64,000 nt of DNA from Clavelina lepadiformis (taxonomy: Eukaryota > Chordata > Ascidiacea > Aplousobranchia > Clavelinidae). Shown one piece after another: positions 52,301-61,187 of this stretch. The stretch's first letter is position 1. Every line of letters starts with the position of its first letter. The translations under genes and the position numbers were made by a program. The stretch lies in contig NC_135245.1 of the NCBI RefSeq assembly GCF_947623445.1, positions 1,743,501-1,807,500 on the forward strand. The letters are read 5' to 3'. The notes beneath the pieces were generated by a model. That model made no database searches and was not told where the DNA came from. It saw nothing but the letters and a program-made list of their open reading frames with translations.

Positions 52301-52682
52301 TTATTGGTATGGTAGGCACGGAACATAAAATGACGACAAAAAACTAGGGCGTTTTATTCAGGTACGTAAGCAATCTTTTGCTTATGCAGTTAAACTGGTT
52401 TATAATTTATAGATTAAACGCCTATGAAGTGGACTGCATGTGGGACAAAAGTCGTTGCTTTAAAGTTTTACACAAGTTTGATTTCAGACTTACGCCCTTG
52501 GTGTTGTGCCACTTCGGGGAACTCTCAACGAAGAACAATTGTTGCAAATCTCCGGTTCCCGAGATAATATGATGATCGCCGAACGGGGCTTCGAGCAACT
52601 GACGGAAGAGTTTTCCATCAGTCTGAGCGGACAAATCTGCGGAGATCCATGCGCCAACGACAAGAGGGCGGAGTATAACTAG
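43327..52682 (+). CDS. Secreted Ly6/uPAR-sushi(x10)-von Willebrand A protein
   Basis: Twenty exons: 43327-43396, 43551-43636, 43770-43865, 44033-44153, 44460-44564, 44637-44729, 44834-44971, 45470-45602, 45775-45969, 46115-46312, 46580-46777, 47414-47611, 49851-49963, 50222-50416, 50605-50796, 51095-51277, 51350-51461, 51612-51763, 51964-52127, 52488-52682; 978 residues, every phase closing. Signal peptide 1-23. A Ly6/uPAR three-finger domain at about 24-122 ([32 protein letters not shown]). Ten sushi/CCP domains at about 126-770, each with four Cys. A vWA domain at about 777-960 with a complete MIDAS: DSSSS (787-791), Thr861/863 loop GTNTG, and ITDGKS with Asp894. There is no membrane helix, GPI signal or protease domain, so it should be extracellular and bind metal-dependently to a ligand. 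I do not know a named family with this order. Confidence 0.87.
45035..45333. mobile_element. hAT-type MITE in sushi-gene intron 7
   Basis: Left end CAGCTATGTCCAACC, right end GGTTGGACATAACTG. The 8-bp target duplication is GTTTATAC (45027-45034) and GTTTATGC (45334-45341), 7 of 8. The interior has CGCGGCCC near the left end and no reading frame. Confidence 0.8.
46911..47368. mobile_element. hAT-type element with perfect target duplication
   Basis: Left end CAGTGGTTCTCAACC, right end GGTTAAGAACCACTG, the classic hAT terminal repeat shape. The flanking 8-mers CTCTAAAC at 46903-46910 and 47369-47376 are identical, so the insertion is comparatively young. At 458 bp with no transposase it is non-autonomous. 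It lies in the intron between the third and fourth middle sushi exons. Confidence 0.88.
47821..49569. mobile_element. TA-flanked DNA element hosting a Tigger insertion
   Basis: The ends carry a perfect inverted repeat of about 28 bp beginning TATAAGGTACCTGTACCG on the left and ending CGGTACAGGTACCTTATA on the right. Subterminal GGCCTTATTAGG motifs recur at both sides (near 48010-48040, 49170-49190 and 49525-49550). TA at the extreme ends suggests a Tc1/mariner-like TA target. Without the nested Tigger (48060-48995) it is about 0.8 kb and has no transposase. Family not identified. Confidence 0.7.
48060..48995 (-). mobile_element. pogo/Tigger-type non-autonomous element, copy 1
   Basis: Ends CAGTGAGACCTCGTTAATCC and GGATTAACGAGGTCCCACTG, flanked by TA on both sides, fit Tigger elements of the Tc1/mariner superfamily. 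The 936-bp interior is homologous to copy 2 at 54001-54917 in the opposite orientation. It keeps only degenerate scraps reminiscent of Tigger transposase and a tRNA-like segment (48261-48332, minus strand). It is inserted inside the element 47821-49569. Confidence 0.82.
49570..49752. mobile_element. TA-flanked MITE (TIR CCGTAAAACCTCTATTT)
   Basis: CCGTAAAACCTCTATTT on the left and AAATAGAGGTTTTACGG on the right are exact inverted repeats, flanked by TA at 49568-49569 and 49753-49754. The interior is two imperfect tandem copies of a unit containing GAACGCCACCTCTAATAGAA. It abuts the preceding element with no intervening base, sharing its terminal TA. Confidence 0.78.
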
Positions 52683-53608
52683 GATCTTAAACTTTGTGCT
52701 GACCGTAACCTACAATCAGTTGCTTATTTTCAATACATTTTAACCTGCTGCATCCACACAATGTAGTGCACTGGTTATGTTTAAGGCGAAACACAAACTT
52801 GCAAAACGTGACTGAGATTTACAGCGATATCTGAACTTATTATCATTAGTCAAAATTGCAGCCTTTTACCTATTGCTCATGGTGATTGTGGACGACAGAT
52901 TATCTGGTCTCCTTCATATTTTTAACCACCTTGAGTCTTTACCCTAACGACGTTAACTCCAGAAAAACTAGTCGTTGGGTAGCGCTGTTGCTACAATTTG
53001 ACTGTAATTGGGTCTTTGGTGTGCTATAGGAATCAGCATTTTACCAGGACAAAAAATATTAAAATCTTCCTAGCCTTAACACTATTCTATAATATAGTAT
53101 AGTGTTATATATGTGGTATAGTGTTTTATAGAGTTATATAGACAATAAGACGAGACGCTTTCTAAAACTGTAGCATTTGTTATCAGGGTATATGCAAATA
53201 ACGAACCGTAACGTCCAATCGCATTCACACTGAGGTTCCTATACTTTTGCATATGCTTTCAATATAGGAGTGGACGCACGTTCGCAAATCGCGACCTTAC
53301 TTTCAATACATTACTTAAGAAACAACACAGGGAACATTGAAATTACTTATTACAGTGAAAATTTTTAATTTAGCTTGTACAATTGTTAAAATCAAACCAA
53401 AATCATTTTTACATGATATACCACGTGTTATGCATGTATGTGGTAGTAAATTTTAAGTGTAAGGTGTTAAGGATTGCTTATCTTATAGTGATACACAACT
53501 AGGAACGAAAACATTAATTGAACAAATTAATATACTGGACTTTACATATAACTCTTCGTAAGCGCTAAAAAAGCTAATGATCTCACCACCGCTTTAATGT
53601 TAATGTAT
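52683..53608. other. Spacer after the Ly6-sushi-vWA gene
   Basis: No exon is supported. ATTAAA at 53058-53063 may be the polyadenylation signal. AT-rich simple sequence occurs near 53090-53150. Confidence 0.3.
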
Positions 53609-54928
53609 TGTAATGAAATGGTGGTTTATCGTTCCTTACCCTGTAAGGACGACCACTTCAATTACAAAGTTTGTCTGTTGAATTGTAGTCCTCGATAATA
53701 AATGAGTCTCAGGTCGTTGTTTCGCTTCTCTTAATCTTAGAATCAATTGTACACCTCGACAACTGTATAATCTGATTATATTTGAAGCTTCTTTGAACGA
53801 ATACATCAAGATAGAACATTGTGACAGCAACAGCACAAAGACATGTTGCGCCGTTGAGCGTAAAAGCCAAAAAAGGACTGAATAAATCAAAATGCACGCA
53901 CAGGGGAAGCATCGATTACGTCACAAAGTGTTATGCTTCGCTGATTCGATAGACGAGAATTCTATGTCGTACACAATTTTATATTACATTAATTGATATA
54001 CAGTGGGACCTCGTTAATCCGGACCCCGAACAACCGGAATCCCCGCTATCCGACACAAAACTGCCGGGAACGGATTTCTTCCTATGCATTTTACCCCTTT
54101 AATCCGGAAACCCCGCTGTCCGACTCCGACACAAAAGTTTTGGAACAAATGTGCTAAATCAATAGCAATAAAATCCGATAAACCGGATTATTAACAGTTA
54201 AGCGAAAACGATTCACGATTGTCCTAATACACTATGTACACTGGGTAGTTAGTTGACGAAACAATAGCCGATTATCTACGCATAATAACGTTGCGGTCTT
54301 TATTGATTCAAAAGTACAGTACTGTACAGCATTGCGCTTTGTAAAAAATTTTAGCCGCACAGCTTTTTAGTCATACTATGAAATACTGTACAGTATTTTA
54401 GAAACGAAAAAATAAATTGTTCATCAACAGTAACAAACAACACTTCCGCGGTCGCAAAAAAATACGTACAGTACATCGGTTGAGTGCGGCAATCTATTGA
54501 AGACATACTGCTGCAACTCAATCGTGCTATCAGCTTTTGATATCGCATTGCGCAAAGATTGGAAACAGGTCAAAGAAAGTTCAAGACTGCTGGTCCCGCC
54601 GGAATGCTTCGCCATTCAAGAGCGGTTGTCAAACCGATTTGCGGCCGCATGTTCGTCACTTGGAGAGCATTCGTCTTTAATACAGTGGTTCTGGGGTTCG
54701 ACACTGGGTCGGATCATACAAAAAATATAATTTTATTTTAGTTGCTGTCCAGCCAGAAAGTCGGTACTTAGAATTGGAGTAAGGTGCATACTGCGTTTTG
54801 AACACGGTGCTGCATTTGCAAGATTGATTGATTTTTTACTTTCCGATAATCCGGATACCCCGCTAAACCGACATTTTTTGACGAAACGAAGTGGTCCGGA
54901 TTAACGAGGTCTCACTGTATTTATCACA
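53609..54928 (+). repeat. 5' LTR, interrupted by Tigger copy 2
   Basis: Homologous to 56109-56485 and, in reverse, to 2897-3285. The Tigger at 54001-54917 sits at a TA inside it. The other LTRs show the uninterrupted sequence TTGATATATTTATCAC. Confidence 0.65.
54001..54917 (+). mobile_element. pogo/Tigger-type non-autonomous element, copy 2
   Basis: Ends CAGTGGGACCTCGTTAATCC and GGATTAACGAGGTCTCACTG flanked by TA on both sides; 917 bp, same subfamily as copy 1 but inverted relative to it. A segment around 54500-54600 retains a peptide trace like Tigger transposase. A tRNA-like stretch lies at 54650-54712. Confidence 0.82.
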
Positions 54929-56108
54929 TAACCTTCCCCAAGGAAATATCGTAAGTTTTTTGAAAAAAAATGAACGGTATTTCATGATCATGATAAAAAC
55001 AATTCTCGGTGAACAATAATTAAAACAATAGTGTTGATAACAAAAGTCAATATAACACGGAAAATGTAGATTACATAACAATAAACGTTGAAACATAGTT
55101 ACAATACAATTCATATTGGCAATACATTCGCAAAAAGATAGTAATATGTTTTCTGTAACTCATAAAGCAAAATTAGTATACAAAACAAACAATGATGACG
55201 TTTATGTCACGACTTTAAAAAGAAAACAGAACACAGGATGTCATTTGACACATGACGCGTATGCTAGCTGCGGTGTCTTGCGCAGGAATGCAAAATGAGG
55301 AAACGTCGGCAAAGTTTTCATCTCACATTTCGTGTATGCCGTTTCCGCAAACAAAATGGTATAAAAGTTTCGTATGTTCACGCGTTCTGATCAACATAGA
55401 AGAAATTTGCGCTAGGCATTTTCAAATATAAGACCATTCAATCATATTACAGCGTCTGGTTTTCCCAGTGTAGCTGCGTGAATATTTCACTTGGAAATAC
55501 GCGTTTTGCAAAACATATATATAAAATTAGTCAAATACGTTTTGTAATTGACATTCAACATAGTTTATCGGTGTTAGCCTTGGGTATTTGTTTAACCTTC
55601 GAAAACAACCGCTAGGTTTTAAAGCATAACAAAATAACACAAAGAAATATTTCTCCACGGCATGACTTAAACCGTTTAGAGAGTATGGCAACTAAGCCAC
55701 CATCGATTAAGGTAAACTACACAATAACGCTATAATATATATTACATAGAGAAAAAACAAACAAAAAATCATTACTGAATGTCCAAATACCGATCAAGTT
55801 CCTTCACTGGCCTCCCACGACTAGCCTAGTGGATGGGTCAGCGTGCTTTGTTCGTCGGTCATTGTTGCATTCATAGTTGACTGAATTCAACGAGTCTTCG
55901 TTGAGCACTTGCATACGATGTAGGTAAGACATATCTTCGAAACTTGTAGTCTGAGATCACTAGACTTTTCTCAACCTCAAATTTAACTGTTCATAGATTC
56001 CTCGATAAAAGAAAAGCGTAGTTCTCACCGAGCTCGTTGGCACCATAAACGTTGTAATGGAAATGTCTTCTTTTATCGTCAATTCGTCCTCACTCGGCTG
56101 CATCAGTT
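54929..56108. other. Internal region of the LTR element
   Basis: Non-coding, about 1.2 kb, no recognised retroviral-type domain. At about 55815-55840 TAGCCTAGTGG has the shape of an RNA polymerase III A box, but no B box follows at a suitable distance. Confidence 0.4.
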
Positions 56109-56485
56109 TGTAATGAAAAGTGGTATATGGTACCTTAGCCTGTAAGGTTTACCCACTTACACTACAAAGTCTGTTTCCTTGTGTATATCTTAACAGTGAA
56201 CTTTGATAGACTTCAGCAATAATAACATAGGAATGACAACTGTATATTCTGTTTATATTGAAGCTTCACTGAACGAGTACATCAAGATAGAATATTGTGA
56301 CAGCAACAGCACAAAGACATGTTGCGCCGTTGAGCGTAAAAGCCAAAAAAGGACTGAATAAATCAAAATGCACGCACAGGGGAAGCATCGATTACGTCAC
56401 AAAGTGTTATGCTTCGCTGATTCGATAGACGAGAATTCTATGTCGTACACAATTTTATATTACATTAATTGATATATTTATCACA
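56109..56485 (+). repeat. 3' LTR of the same element
   Basis: TGTAATG...ATCACA, followed by GTAT matching the duplication at 53605-53608. Confidence 0.65.
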
Positions 56486-56601
56486 GTATATTGTACTGTA
56501 ATATACAATATAACCTACTATGAGACTAGCGAAATGTTTAAGTGATTATTTAAAATTCCAGCCTTGAAAATTTAAACAGTGAGCAGCACGATTATGCAAA
56601 T

Positions 56602-56607
56602 TTTATT
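56602..56607 (-). terminator. Polyadenylation signal overlapping the stop codon
   Basis: On the minus strand the last codons read TCT GAA TAA AAT, so AATAAA contains the stop TAA. The 3' UTR would be very short. Confidence 0.5.
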
Positions 56608-58855
56608 CAGACGATTTGGCACAGCACTTTGCCAGAAGAATGTTGCATTCGTTTTCGACGTCTCTGGTATAACCTGATTGGTGATGGCTGAAACGTTGAA
56701 GTGCCTCGTTGGCTTTCCTTTTGGCTTCGCTATACCGACCAAGTTCAAACAAACAATTTCCAATGCCGAGATGACATTCCGCTTTCCGTACGTCTTTCAC
56801 TCGCAAGTCAGGATGAGATAAATATTTCAAAGCTTCCCGGTAGATGTCGCATACGTTTTCATAACGTTTTAGCTTTTGCTTCGACTTAGCATGGACGAAA
56901 ATCAGTTCGCTGAGTTGATCAAATTTTATGTCGGCCGTTAAGTTTAACTCTTCTAACGTGATCTGTTCATCTTCGGCGTATTTTACTGCGTCCTCATAAC
57001 GATTCAGATAAAACATGCACCAGATTTTATGCACTTTTACATCTCCTTTCAAAATATTCTCTACAATTGTTTGTTGATCCAGCCAGTCGTACATGTCAAA
57101 TGATTTCTGAAAATGTCGTTTGACATAGCAAGCCCGTGCTACGCGATGACGAATCCACAAATCGTCACTGAAGCTGAGGCTTGGGGGGTTTTCCAGTTTC
57201 TGAAAGATTTCCCATTCACTTATACACTGCTCGTAAAAGCCCAGGAGATCAAGTAACTGAAAGGTCCTTTCGGGCTGTGGAGTTACTTCAAAATGAGTTT
57301 TCATGAGTTTATTGTCGCTTCTCAACGCTCTTTGCAAACTGTCTGCAATCATGAAATAATCAACCATGCTCTTCTCGCCGATGTTTTTGGCCAGTTGTTT
57401 GGTAATGTTGTTGAAGAACATGTCATAAACCTCATTTTGGATGACGTAATCATCTTGGCCGCCTTTTGACATGTAAATCTTCAGCCTCACTTCACAAGCA
57501 ATTGCGACTGCATAGGACAAACGGTGTGCTAGATCCTGGTCGATTATGCCACTCTCCAACAAACGCTCGATGATGACAAATGATGACCCTTCATCCACCG
57601 AGTAAAAACGTCCCAATGCTGAAATGAACAGACTTGTACTTCTGTACAAAACTTGCTTAATGTTGCACTTGCTTGAAGTTTGTAAGGCCGTTAGACTATC
57701 AAAAGCGTCAAAGTTCCCCAGGTCTTCGTCTAACTGCCGCAGAAACTGGGTGTGGTTTGACTCTTTCTTCTCTTCCACTTTGGCCTTGACTTGTCGGGAA
57801 AATTCGTTAAAAATTTTCTCGTTCCCGCAAACATAACAGGTCCTCATCAATATATCGCAAAGATGGTAGCCATTTTTTATATCCTCCTCACTGTCTAGAT
57901 ATTTTGACATTTCGCTGACCTCTTTGATTAGTTCGGTTTTCCAGGGTTTTGCTTTGGTCTTCTGAAATCTACCCAGTGGTAACTTGCAGGCGTACGGCAT
58001 CAAGCCATCAAACGAAACACCACGCGTTGTTTGAGTATCAAAGAACCAATCCCCGCCGGGTTTCATGAAGTCATTGAGACTAGGTATGGCAACGCTTGGT
58101 ACAATCGTTTCCTGTAGGTTGACAATAATTATCTGAAAAATTACAGAAAACCAGCGAAAATAGTTCAGTTTATCTTCATGGCCAGGCTGACCTTTTATCC
58201 CCTCTTCCAGTAAAATTATGTGTTCAAAATCAGAATAAGGAGTAATTTCTGATCGGGCAAGGGAACCCATTCCGGCAATAGCGTATTCGCATGGACTTTT
58301 CCCCATTATTTCAACAACTTTTAAGGAAATGTGTTTCATTATTTGCGTGTATTCAGCTGTTATCCACTGCTGAATGTCTCGCACATCAGCTATTTTTTCA
58401 TTTTCTAGGTTAATGAGTTTTTCTTTCGTTGCAACGTTACTTGGAATGATGTGCAATTTGGACAGCTTTTTTTTAGTTTCATCTCTCATTGTTTGAAGTT
58501 TTTTAGCAACTAAACTCGCCACACCTAACAGGTCAACCTCGGACATCTTACGTTTAATGTCGCGACTCACCACTTCGAGCACTTGAAGACATAATTTCGA
58601 CAGATCTTTCAGGAAAAGTTTTTTGCCTGGATTCCTGACAATAGCAGCATTTAAAAGCGTGGCACTTCTAATCAGGCTGATTTTGTCAGGGCTACTTTGG
58701 GCGTAGAGTAACCCCAGTTGGTGCAAAATGTCGGCTGACTTCTCAAGATCGGTCTCTTTGCCTTTCTCATCGCACGATTTCCTTAGTTCGTCAGCTAAGT
58801 CAAGTTCTTTTGTCCATAAAGCTTCATCAGACAACTTACTGAATCTGTTCCCCAT
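56603..58855 (-). CDS. DUF294/GlnD-like nucleotidyltransferase with TPR region, predicted N-myristoylated
   Basis: One uninterrupted frame. The start is taken at 58855 (MGNRFSK) with a strong Kozak context (A at -3, G at +4), giving 750 residues. A further in-frame ATG at 58939 lies inside a likely splice acceptor (tttttgtttcag, exon from 58924), so it is probably intronic. MGNRFS fits the N-myristoylation consensus (Gly2, Ser6). Residues about 180-330 resemble the protein-PII uridylyltransferase N-terminal domain (DUF294): GMGSLARSEITPYSDFEH contains GS (197-198) and DxE (209, 211), the catalytic signature of the nucleotidyltransferase fold. The C-terminal 150 residues are TPR-like helices (CHLGIGNCLFELGRYSEAKR). 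The middle is helical and unassigned. Related proteins occur in many invertebrates; substrate and role are unknown to me. The stop codon lies inside an AATAAA. Confidence 0.82.
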   Translation of the reverse strand: MGNRFSKLSDEALWTKELDLADELRKSCDEKGKETDLEKSADILHQLGLLYAQSSPDKISLIRSATLLNAAIVRNPGKKLFLKDLSKLCLQVLEVVSRDIKRKMSEVDLLGVASLVAKKLQTMRDETKKKLSKLHIIPSNVATKEKLINLENEKIADVRDIQQWITAEYTQIMKHISLKVVEIMGKSPCEYAIAGMGSLARSEITPYSDFEHIILLEEGIKGQPGHEDKLNYFRWFSVIFQIIIVNLQETIVPSVAIPSLNDFMKPGGDWFFDTQTTRGVSFDGLMPYACKLPLGRFQKTKAKPWKTELIKEVSEMSKYLDSEEDIKNGYHLCDILMRTCYVCGNEKIFNEFSRQVKAKVEEKKESNHTQFLRQLDEDLGNFDAFDSLTALQTSSKCNIKQVLYRSTSLFISALGRFYSVDEGSSFVIIERLLESGIIDQDLAHRLSYAVAIACEVRLKIYMSKGGQDDYVIQNEVYDMFFNNITKQLAKNIGEKSMVDYFMIADSLQRALRSDNKLMKTHFEVTPQPERTFQLLDLLGFYEQCISEWEIFQKLENPPSLSFSDDLWIRHRVARACYVKRHFQKSFDMYDWLDQQTIVENILKGDVKVHKIWCMFYLNRYEDAVKYAEDEQITLEELNLTADIKFDQLSELIFVHAKSKQKLKRYENVCDIYREALKYLSHPDLRVKDVRKAECHLGIGNCLFELGRYSEAKRKANEALQRFSHHQSGYTRDVENECNILLAKCCAKSSE

Positions 58856-60682
58856 ACTTGTTCTCGAATGGTGTAACTTTAAGCAAAGATAATAATTAAA
58901 TAAAGAACAAATCCACAAAACCGTCTGAAACAAAAACATAAAGCGGTCATGTTAGGTCTAGTCGCTTTAACCCAAATCTAAAACGTAAATAGGTTAAAGT
59001 ATGCGATGGTGTTGCAGTCATAATTACTAAACTCAGCGTTATTGTGCAACTGCTTAAATGCTGTGAAAGGTTTTCTGGAGACCCTCTGCAAAGTACGGTG
59101 AAACCTAACTATGGCTAAACCTGCACAGTTTGTCGAATGGAGCAACGCATAACCCACAGACGCCAAACTGCTAACTGACGTCATAGGCTAAATCACAACA
59201 CAGCGGGCAAACACAAGTATGTAGAAGTTCCTAACGTCTGCAGACTACGCCTTGCCGTTCGAAATTCTAGGTAAGAACAGCGCTCACACACATTTTGCAC
59301 AAAAACATTTCTGTGTGAATCTTTACCAACTTAGCCTATGGGCTGTTTTGCTAAGTTCGGGTCCAATAGAAAAAGTAAAAAATTAGTAATAAAATACCGG
59401 AAATTAGTATAAGCGCAGTAGGAAAAATAGCAGGAATTATTTAAACAAAAAATCAGCTTGAAATTTAACTGGAAAGTATTTTAGTAAACTCCTGTAAATT
59501 TTGTAATTTGCATTTGATGCAAGTACAATAGGCTGTAAAGTGTGTAAATTACAAGGAAGAAAAGTTTCTTGAATTTAGCTGGAGCCAACACCTTTTAACA
59601 TATTGTTTCTTAGTTCCCGGAAGAAAGCCGTTGTAGTTTCTTAAACGAAAACAAAAGCGTTTAGTACTGATGGTAAACTCATGCTGCCTTACAGCGTTTT
59701 TTCTGCAAGATATCCTAGCTTGTCTGGTGAAATGTAAATCTTGAAAAACTACCTAACCCTAAGTGAAACACATAGGCCTATATCCAGTAATAACAATGCA
59801 CGCACAAGTCGCACGACGTTATCACAATAGCCAGCAACTTCCTTTCCGATTAACAAAACACTGCTTACTTCACAGAATATACGGACATGGCGAGATTTCG
59901 TGGCAAGACGTTTTAGGTATCAACAACTTCCTGACAAGACAACTTTATAACGAATGATGCATGATGCATGCTATAAACTTTAGCTGAGGCGTAAAAATTT
60001 GCCTTACGCGTATGCTGTCTTTTGAAGGCACACTTACCTCGCAGTTATTTACGCATCACTTTTTTCTGAAATAATGCTCAGTCTTGCGAAACCTGAACAA
60101 GGTTACATGTTGAAGGTGGCTAGGTACAGCAAGTTAATAACAACAACAACTGAAAGCGGTGCATTATACTTTCGAAACGTTAAATAATCGCTCTTTATTC
60201 ATTGTTTTAAATGCAGTAGTTTTGTGGAATTGTGTCTTCACGTGTATTTGTATCATCGCCATTCGTCCATCTTGTATCAATAAGTCGCAGTATCAAGATT
60301 CATGACTTTGAAAACTACCTCATAACACTGTAGCTTGGTGCGTTGAAAAGACGTCTAAATGTAGGTCATATAATTGCGCATAGACCTATAATTTTGCAAA
60401 ATAATAGATGGCTTGACAGAAAATAAAAGCAAATAGGCTTAAAATAGCACTTCGCCTTACTGAGTTCTCAACAGTCATAAAAAGCGCTATGAGCATGTGA
60501 TCTAGAATATTCTAGATAGAAAGTAGGGCAAAAAATAAAATGAATGAATGTAAGTCTATAACTTCGCTCGAATAATGTTCAAGGGCGGTCTACATCTTAA
60601 CAACCATAAAAACATATTTCACAGAGATAACGTTGCCGTATACAAAACAAACATACGGAACAACTTCATTACCCATGAGTAG
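58856..60682. other. Spacer upstream of the nucleotidyltransferase gene
   Basis: The 5' exon and promoter of the nucleotidyltransferase gene should lie near its left end. No other exon, RNA gene or repeat is supported. Confidence 0.3.
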
Positions 60683-61179
60683 TAGGGCTACCATATGTCC
60701 TCTTTTAGGAGGATTTGTCCTCTTTTCTAAAGAAAAATGAACTGTCCTCCGAGGACACTGAAATATGCCCAAATTTCCTCCTTTTTTGCATTTTGCGCTT
60801 TCTTGCTTAAATTTTCAACAGAATTATATGTTTATGTGACTTTTCGGCATGAGGCCTAAGTCAAGTCAAATGATTTTTCAGCGACAGCACGAGGTCTAAT
60901 CATTTTTCTTATCATTGTTTTAATTTAGACAAACATAAAATCTAAATAAACCTAAGCAATAATGCCAAAGAGGAACACTGTGTTTTCTGATGAACTTCGG
61001 CAGAAGTATCCTTGTTTCAGAAAAGGACGTAATGATTTTGAAGCTGAATACATTACTTGTGCATATGCGTATAATTATTCAAAAACATGTGATAAATTCT
61101 TTAAACGTAAAACTTTATTTGCATTGTACTTGCTGGCGAAATTGTCCTCTTTTTTGGCGATGAATATATGGTAGGCCTA
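60683..61179 (+). mobile_element. hAT element deletion derivative with BED-type transposase start
   Basis: Ends TAGGGCTACCATATG and ATATATGGTAGGCCTA form an imperfect inverted repeat. The flanking 8-mers ATGAGTAG at 60675-60682 and 61180-61187 are identical. Inside, a frame starts at ATG 60962 with MPKRNTVFSDELRQKYPCF followed by DFEAEYITC, which resembles the N-terminus of hAT transposases with a BED zinc finger (MPKR..F..EL, then xVxCxxC). It stops at 61172-61174 after 70 residues, so most of the transposase is missing and the element is non-autonomous. Confidence 0.78.
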
Positions 61180-61187
61180 ATGAGTAG

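Larger units (their letters stand above)
53609..56485 (+). mobile_element. LTR retrotransposon fossil with nested Tigger
   Basis: Two direct repeats, 53609-54928 (about 400 bp without the nested Tigger) and 56109-56485 (377 bp), both start TGTAATG and end ATCACA. The whole is bounded by a perfect 4-bp target duplication, GTAT at 53605-53608 and 56486-56489. The internal part (54929-56108, about 1.2 kb) shows no gag, protease, reverse transcriptase or integrase, so it is either a TRIM-like non-autonomous element or heavily deleted. No clear primer-binding site or polypurine tract was seen. The two LTRs are nearly identical in their second half and clearly diverged in the first, so the age is uncertain. 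It is broken. Family class not assignable. Confidence 0.62.

Noticed and set aside
54497-54741. Frames of 60-77 residues as host genes
   Set aside because: They lie within the Tigger element and repeat in copy 1.
55810-55880. tRNA-derived SINE in the LTR internal region
   Set aside because: An A-box-like TAGCCTAGTGG is present but no B box follows at the expected distance.
58856-58939. N-terminal extension of the nucleotidyltransferase from ATG 58939
   Set aside because: That ATG sits in a pyrimidine tract ending in CAG, typical of a splice acceptor, and the downstream MGNRFSK start has a better context and a myristoylation signal.
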